From Margaritifera margaritifera (Eukaryota > Mollusca > Bivalvia > Unionida > Margaritiferidae), in the NCBI GenBank assembly GCA_029931535.1, contig JAQPZY010001596.1, positions 1,054,001 through 1,118,000 of the forward strand: 64,000 nucleotides of DNA. Direction: 5' to 3'. Each line of letters starts with the position of its first letter. The stretch's first letter is position 1. This document shows, in pieces, positions 59,162 to 64,000 of this stretch. Position numbers and translations under genes: made by a program. The notes beneath the pieces are model-generated. The model was not told where the DNA came from, did not search any database, and saw nothing but the letters and a program-made list of their open reading frames with translations.

Positions 59162-60365
59162 TAATGTTGTGGAATTTACCAACAAGGAGTTGGATGAGGT
59201 GGTGGATCGGAATACAGAGGATGCCAAAATCGATGGCAATTTTGTTCCACTTCTCGATGCATATCTGCGTGAATACAGCGTTACCAGACCCTCGTATACA
59301 CTCAAATATAATATACGCGTGGGCCAGATAAAAATCGACCGTTGGGACCACCCTGGTGTGGCAATACCAACTTCAAGCCAGCTTGTAATCATTGTATTAT
59401 CACGCGGAAAAGCCCAGTCGCAGAAACGTACCATCAGTTCTGAAAACACCTAGGGATTGTTTCTACAACTATAGAGTGGAAATTGTCGTCAGATCAACCG
59501 CAAAAAAAATTATCCGTAGATTATCTTAAACCAACATTGACTCAACCAAGAAGAGAACAATCTCGACTGTTATTGAACAAGGACACACTTGTCCGCGTAA
59601 CAGATCTTGAAGAAAAAAAAAGAGAACCATTGGAGACAAACGGCAAGGGCATAATCCATGTACTTTTAGGGTGAACGTGGCGCCCAAGCCCCAGAAGAGA
59701 TTTTCTATGATTGTATGGCAGTTGTACCAGTGTTTAAAGGTAATTGGTTAGAAGTGCGTGTAGGTCTTACACCCAGCCGTGATTTGTCTGGACAAGGTCT
59801 ACCTGTCGTACAATTATACTTCACGGTGACAATATTAATATAAGAACTACGATAGACTCTCAAAGTTACTGACGCGATAAAATAATTGAAGCGGAACAAA
59901 CACTGCGATATGAGATCGCCAAGAGAACCTTAGTACTCGTGAAATATAAACGCGCGTGTGTTGTTGGGGATGAGATTTGCGGACTCGCCGCGGCAACAAC
60001 TGTTGGTCTTGGTGTGGTGTGAATCACGACTACAGCAACTATTAAAGGCACACCAATCGGAATTGTTGTTGGAGCCATATCAATAGCAACCGGTGTGACT
60101 GGCGGAGCTTTGTAAAATAATTTCGTTACCGTTACATTCGCGAGTTCGTGTTTATTCGGAACTTCTCGCGGCGGCACAAAGTAGCCTAAGCATAATTGCC
60201 AAACTGTACTTGATGACCATTAAAGATAAAACAATTAGCATGACTGAGTTCGAAATGGTGCTGTTGAAAATTGAAAACCACCGACGTCTCCGAGCACAGA
60301 TACGGAGCCGGGGCGTTAGCGACCCAAAACAGGTAGCTGATTTACAGGCAGTGAAAATAGAGTAA
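59136..60365 (+). pseudogene. Protein E of the compact element, ~400 residues, with hydrophobic C-terminal region, frameshifted
   Basis: The frame starts MDSEQPRDDNVVEFTNKELD and runs to a TAG at 59451-59453. It continues after a one-base shift with STTIEWKLSSDQPQKKLS, and after another near 59672 with YDCMAVVPVFKGNWLEVRVG and DLSGQGLPVVQLYFTVT. Further breaks occur near 59840 and 60020. The C-terminal part has a charged helix (EAEQTLRYEIAKRTLVLVKY), two Gly/Ala-rich hydrophobic segments (GDEICGLAAATTVGLGV, GIVVGAISIATGVTGGAL) and a final charged helix ending at TAA 60363-60365. I have an unverified memory of similar multicopy hypothetical proteins in cnidarian and mollusc gene sets. A membrane-active or capsid-associated role is possible but not shown. 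Confidence 0.5.
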
Positions 60366-60384
60366 ATGTTTGCCAATGTATGGA

Positions 60385-60553
60385 TCTCACTGGGGTGCCT
60401 CGTGAGAACTCTACTTGGGGCTCACGCGGGTTACAATCGCGCACATTCGTGTGCATAAATCCCGAGTGGGGAAAAAGCATGGGGTATTAGAAGGGGTTTA
60501 GGGATTGGAACCGTGATCGGCCGGCTCGGTCTGAAAGTTCCATAATGATGCTA

Positions 60554-60555
<2 letters not shown>
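60385..60555 (-). repeat. Right terminal inverted repeat of the compact element
   Basis: Reverse complement of the left repeat, with GGAACCGTGATCGGCCGGCT as the longest shared run. It starts 19 bases after the stop of protein E, so no non-coding spacer is left at this end. Confidence 0.9.

Positions 60556-60634
<79 letters not shown>
60556..60634. repeat. (TA)n microsatellite at the right edge of the compact element
   Basis: About 78 bp of TA units directly abut the right inverted repeat. A shorter TA run (56573-56590) abuts the left one, which fits insertion into a TA tract. Confidence 0.95.
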
Positions 60635-60636
<2 letters not shown>

Positions 60637-60722
60637 CACATACAAGCAATGCATGTAGTGATCATAGCGAGCCATGGGATTATTAGCGAGTGTCCTATCA
60701 ATATTTATTTCAATATTCGACA

Positions 60723-60727
<5 letters not shown>

Positions 60728-60771
<44 letters not shown>

Positions 60772-60780
60772 TGTGTGTGC
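60728..60780. repeat. (GT)n microsatellite
   Basis: About 25 GT units with one TATG interruption. Confidence 0.95.
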
Positions 60781-60974
60781 CAGTATGAATGTGCAAAAAG
60801 CAGAAAACGTTTCTAACTTTATCCTTTTAAGTAATATTTTAGGTATTTTGGTCTGCATGATAATGTTAATATAAATTGCTTGATATCTTTGTTTCTTATC
60901 TTTGTTTTTTATTCTTTTTTTTTAATTTTGTTCGTGCTATGGAATCATTATATCAGGCATTTCAAGTATCGTCG

Positions 60975-61325
60975 AAGAAGCAGAGGTAGCTCAGTGGTTA
61001 AGGTGTTGGAATCATGACCAGAAGGGTGCTGGTTCGATTCCCACCATCGGATCAGCCAAGATAGGCTACCGTGGTGGTTCTCAGGCAGCGAACTTTACGA
61101 TAGAACTTGATGTGTCGCAGTGCCGTTAAACACGACACCAAGCCGAATCAAGTATTATTGTTTACTGTCGACGGGAATTTAAGTCAAGAGATCGGTTCCT
61201 GTGGTGGTCTTCAGGTAACGAACTTTACAATATAACCTTCCTGCGTCTCAGTGCCGTTAAACAAGACACCAAAACAAACCGAATCAAGTATGGTCTGTAG
61301 TGTCGACGGGAATTTAAGTCAAGAA
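60975..61325 (+). mobile_element. tRNA-derived SINE with duplicated body
   Basis: AGGTAGCTCAGTGGTTAAGG (A box) and GCTGGTTCGATTCCCACC (B box) lie 25 or so bases apart at 60984-61045. The body that follows (GTGGTGGTTCTCAGGCAGCG through GTCGACGGGAATTTAAGTCA) is repeated once, diverged, from about 61199 to 61323. The tRNA-like head lacks a matching acceptor stem, so it is not a functional tRNA gene. The body differs from the SINEs at 29.4 and 52.4 kb. Confidence 0.7.
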
Positions 61326-61479
61326 AAAATATAATACACATAACTATAAAGCTTTTTAATCTGCCAGATCCAGATTTAAAAGTTAGTAATAAATGATTGA
61401 ATGGCAAATAAAAAATGAAGGATGAACTAGTGTGCACAAAAGACAAAAACAGAAAGAAAAAAAATGGTAAAGATAGAAA

Positions 61480-62060
61480 AAGACAAGTGCTTGTCGAGCC
61501 ATGTTGTTGTTTAGATTATCATACTGTCTGATAACTGATCCAGTTGTTATAAGTCTTAATAAATCTTTCTGTCAAAGATTTCGGATTGAGGTTATTTATT
61601 TACCAGAAGATTAGGAATATTAAGCTGTAAATCAGGTTTGGAAGAGGCGTAAAGGACCCTCGGTCATACTAGGCCCACTTTAACAAAACCACTCCATCTT
61701 TGTACATGCTCAAGTCAATTTTAGTTCCCCCATACAATGACCATATGACCATACTTGGTTTATAAAAGAGGTAAATTTAACCACCCACCTCACACCAGCT
61801 TCAATTATGGTGTTTGTACGGTATGAGTTATGACTGCTCCAATCGTTGTGATTATGTATGATCACCAACGCTGAATTTCATTGTACCGGTATGTTTATGC
61901 GAGTCTAAAATTGAATATATCTAACGTATAGAAGCAATAAATGAAGTCCGGGAAAACGTTTAAAGACTTTACCCTTTCGGAAATACATATGATGTAGATG
62001 GCCACGTCCCATTACATTCACCTGATTGCTTTTAAAGTGACCATAGACGACTGAAACATA
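61480..62060. repeat. Diverged dispersed repeat, copy 3
   Basis: Blocks shared in order with copies at 54.3 and 55.3 kb: 'CTTAATAAATCTTTCTGTCAAA', 'TTTACCAGAAGATTAGGAATA', 'GTCATACTAGGCCCACTTTAACAAAACCACTC', 'ATGAAGTCCGGGAAAACG'. The copies flank the compact element but are not part of it. Confidence 0.45.
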
Positions 62061-64000
62061 AATGTGATACTTTGCGCTATAAGCTGACATTTCTTGCGTC
62101 AGATCTATGTAAAGCGAAACTTTACGCCGACAATTGTATATTATATTTTAGTAAGAGTAGGTTTATGTTAGTGTCTATTCCTTACAAGGACTTTCTCACA
62201 ATCCTTTCATCTGCAAATCTGAAAAATCACCATTACATTTTTTTTTCAAATACGTTTTATCGTCTGCCATTGAAACAAACAAACAAACAAACAAAAATAT
62301 GTTCAACGGAAAACAGAACATTCAACATTACATACCTTAGGGTCCTCCTCTGTAGCTGATGTCATTAAATGACTTTGATTGTATTAAGATAAGCCCTCTA
62401 TCGATGATCTTATCTTGTTTGTGATAAGTATAAATCAATCTTTTTTTACATTCGGTTTCTCCGTACATTTACGCTTGTTTAAATTATTAAATACATTATT
62501 TGCCGCTAAAGCTTGCCTTTACAATTTTATAATGCCTGATATTATGCACGCTTGATATAGAAAACAAATATTCCGGTTGAGTCGGTTTTTGAATCAACTG
62601 GTTTAGTCTGCGTAAGCAACGAAATCAAAATTTTAAAAAAAAAGGAAATATGGTAACTGACAACTCAAATCACCATTTTTTAAACTTCAAAAGAAAACAT
62701 AATTTTATACAGCTTCTCAGCCAATGTTCCAGCCGAACCCATGGATTCATAACCGCTAACGATATATGCTGATTTTTGAAATAATGAAAACATACCCCAA
62801 AAACATTTTTTAAGACCACAAACTCATTTTGGAAAAGGATGGCTGATAACCAAAATATCATTTCTTAAGCTTTAAAAGCCAACCACAAATTACTCAAAAC
62901 ATCACTCAGCTTCTAAGATATTGTTCCGCCTAACACCGTGGGGTCACAAGCACAACAAAAGATTATATTAGAACAGCAATAAATATATACTCAGAATTTT
63001 CCTGCTTATCAAAAGTCTGGTAAAAATTACCAAGTTGAAGTTCTCTATGTATCGTCAGGATGAGTAGAAGAATATTGAGCAAAATTATCATCCAAATTAT
63101 TTCAGTAATTGGCAATCAAATGGTGTTCGCTTGACCTCTGATTTAGATAGTCGATGGTCTTATTTCTGTTCTCGGTATACTTTGTTTGTTTCTTTTGAAA
63201 TTCTTCCATTTATATATAACGCTTGATGCTCTTTTGCTTTGCACCATCAGCTTAAATTAATCCGAGCAAAAAAGTACTTCCTGCAAATACTAAACCAATA
63301 GCATCTGCACTTCCAAAATCTGATTATGATGTCATCTTCTATTCATTGGTAACATATTTTGATAATGTTTCCAGATTTAATTTTACATCCAGATGGTAGA
63401 GGTCCTTGCATATTGATCTAATTATTAAAACATTTTTATTTTAAGATAGTATGAAGGTGTTTCATTTACATTTTAAATGTTAAGTTTAGATTAAGTTTTA
63501 ACAGCTAATGAGTAAGTAACATGGTTATTGTTTACCTCTAATCCCATATACTAATCAATTAAATATTCTAAAGGTTCAGTATGTAGGAGGATACGAATTG
63601 TGCATGACTTTTTATTATTTGGACATCTGTAAGTTATGTATTGTGTGCGACTTGCATTTAGCAAAACTGTACGGAACATAGTTAAATTTGAAACACAACA
63701 ATTAATTTCGGAGGTTTAATTTCAGACTGGAAAAGTCTAAAAAAAAACTTTGCTATCTGTGTATTCTATTTCAGTAATGCCGTTTGTATACATCTTTTCA
63801 AAGATTGATATTTTATCTTTATCGTTCACTCTTAAGTTAATACCATGTGGACATCCAAGACCTGATACAAAGCGAATATCGTACAGCAAAATACATCCTG
63901 GTAAAATTTTAGTTTTCTCATGAATTCCTTTTATCCATGTCGATTTTATCTTTTAATGTTGTATTTTTTTCGATTAATGCAATATTATTTACACCCATTT
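62061..64000. other. Intergenic DNA, no recognised genes
   Basis: AT-rich sequence with a short CAAA tract at about 62275. Only chance reading frames are seen. Confidence 0.35.

Larger units (their letters stand above)
56591..60555 (+). mobile_element. Compact virus-like/transposon-like element with long terminal inverted repeats and a one-strand gene cluster
   Basis: Inverted repeats of about 170 bp bound 3,965 bp. Both ends begin AGTA-(GC)-TCATTAT on their outer side and abut (TA)n, so any TA-type target duplication cannot be resolved. Inside lie subterminal tandem repeats and at least six coding segments, all on the plus strand, tightly packed, two of them overlapping. That layout is like small DNA viruses or Polinton-related elements, not like host genes. 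No polymerase, integrase, transposase or reverse transcriptase is recognised. Some Polinton TIRs also begin with AG, and a separate PolB relic occurs at 10.5 kb, but a link is only a hypothesis. Several genes carry stops or frame changes, so this copy is decayed or has assembly indels. Confidence 0.75.

Noticed and set aside
60487..60874. ORFs over the (TA)n and (GT)n tracts
   Set aside because: Simple-repeat translations only.
60984..61057. tRNA gene
   Set aside because: A and B boxes are good, but the acceptor stem ends do not pair and a SINE body follows.

Overview
The window looks like nuclear DNA of an AT-rich marine invertebrate, most likely a bivalve mollusc. This is inferred from the mix of an HSPA12-type Hsp70 exon, tRNA-derived SINEs, LINE, Tc1/mariner, Polinton and Gypsy relics, long (TA)n tracts and spliced genes with GT-AG introns. 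There is no operon structure, rRNA or credible tRNA gene. Most of the window is intergenic or intronic DNA full of decayed mobile elements and tandem repeats.

Layout. 1-6.3 kb holds the 3' part of a spliced plus-strand gene whose C-terminal half resembles the FEN1/XPG (PIN superfamily) nuclease fold. It is interrupted by several frame changes and stops. 10.5-11.1 kb (minus) holds a relic of a Polinton/Maverick-type protein-primed DNA polymerase. 12.88-13.68 kb is the last exon of an HSPA12-like gene. 17.9-19.3 kb and 42.2-43.9 kb (minus) are truncated LINE reverse transcriptases. 24.14-24.49 kb (minus) is an isolated phase 1-1 exon of a probable extracellular protein. 25.6-26.5 kb is a 66-bp satellite open on both strands. 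27.8-28.4 kb (minus) is a Tc1/mariner transposase relic. 32.6-37.7 kb is a broken Ty3/Gypsy-type retrotransposon with the unusual order gag-protease-integrase-reverse transcriptase (Gmr1-like). 44.3-45.4 kb is a minisatellite of 35/36-bp units with a higher-order pattern.

The most interesting locus is 56591-60555. It is a compact 3,965-bp element bounded by terminal inverted repeats of about 170 bp and inserted in (TA)n. All its coding segments lie on the plus strand: an N-terminal relic, an unrecognised protein of about 150-173 codons, a 49-residue Cys-rich mini-protein, a protein of about 200 residues, a short protein, and a protein of about 400 residues with a hydrophobic C-terminal region. 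Two of these overlap. I recognise no polymerase, integrase or transposase in it. It behaves like a non-autonomous or undescribed virus-like (perhaps Polinton-like) DNA element that has begun to decay.

One caution applies throughout. Single-base frame changes occur in the nuclease-like gene, in the Gypsy element and in the inverted-repeat element. Some may be assembly errors rather than biology. All family assignments come from motif reading by eye, without a database search.
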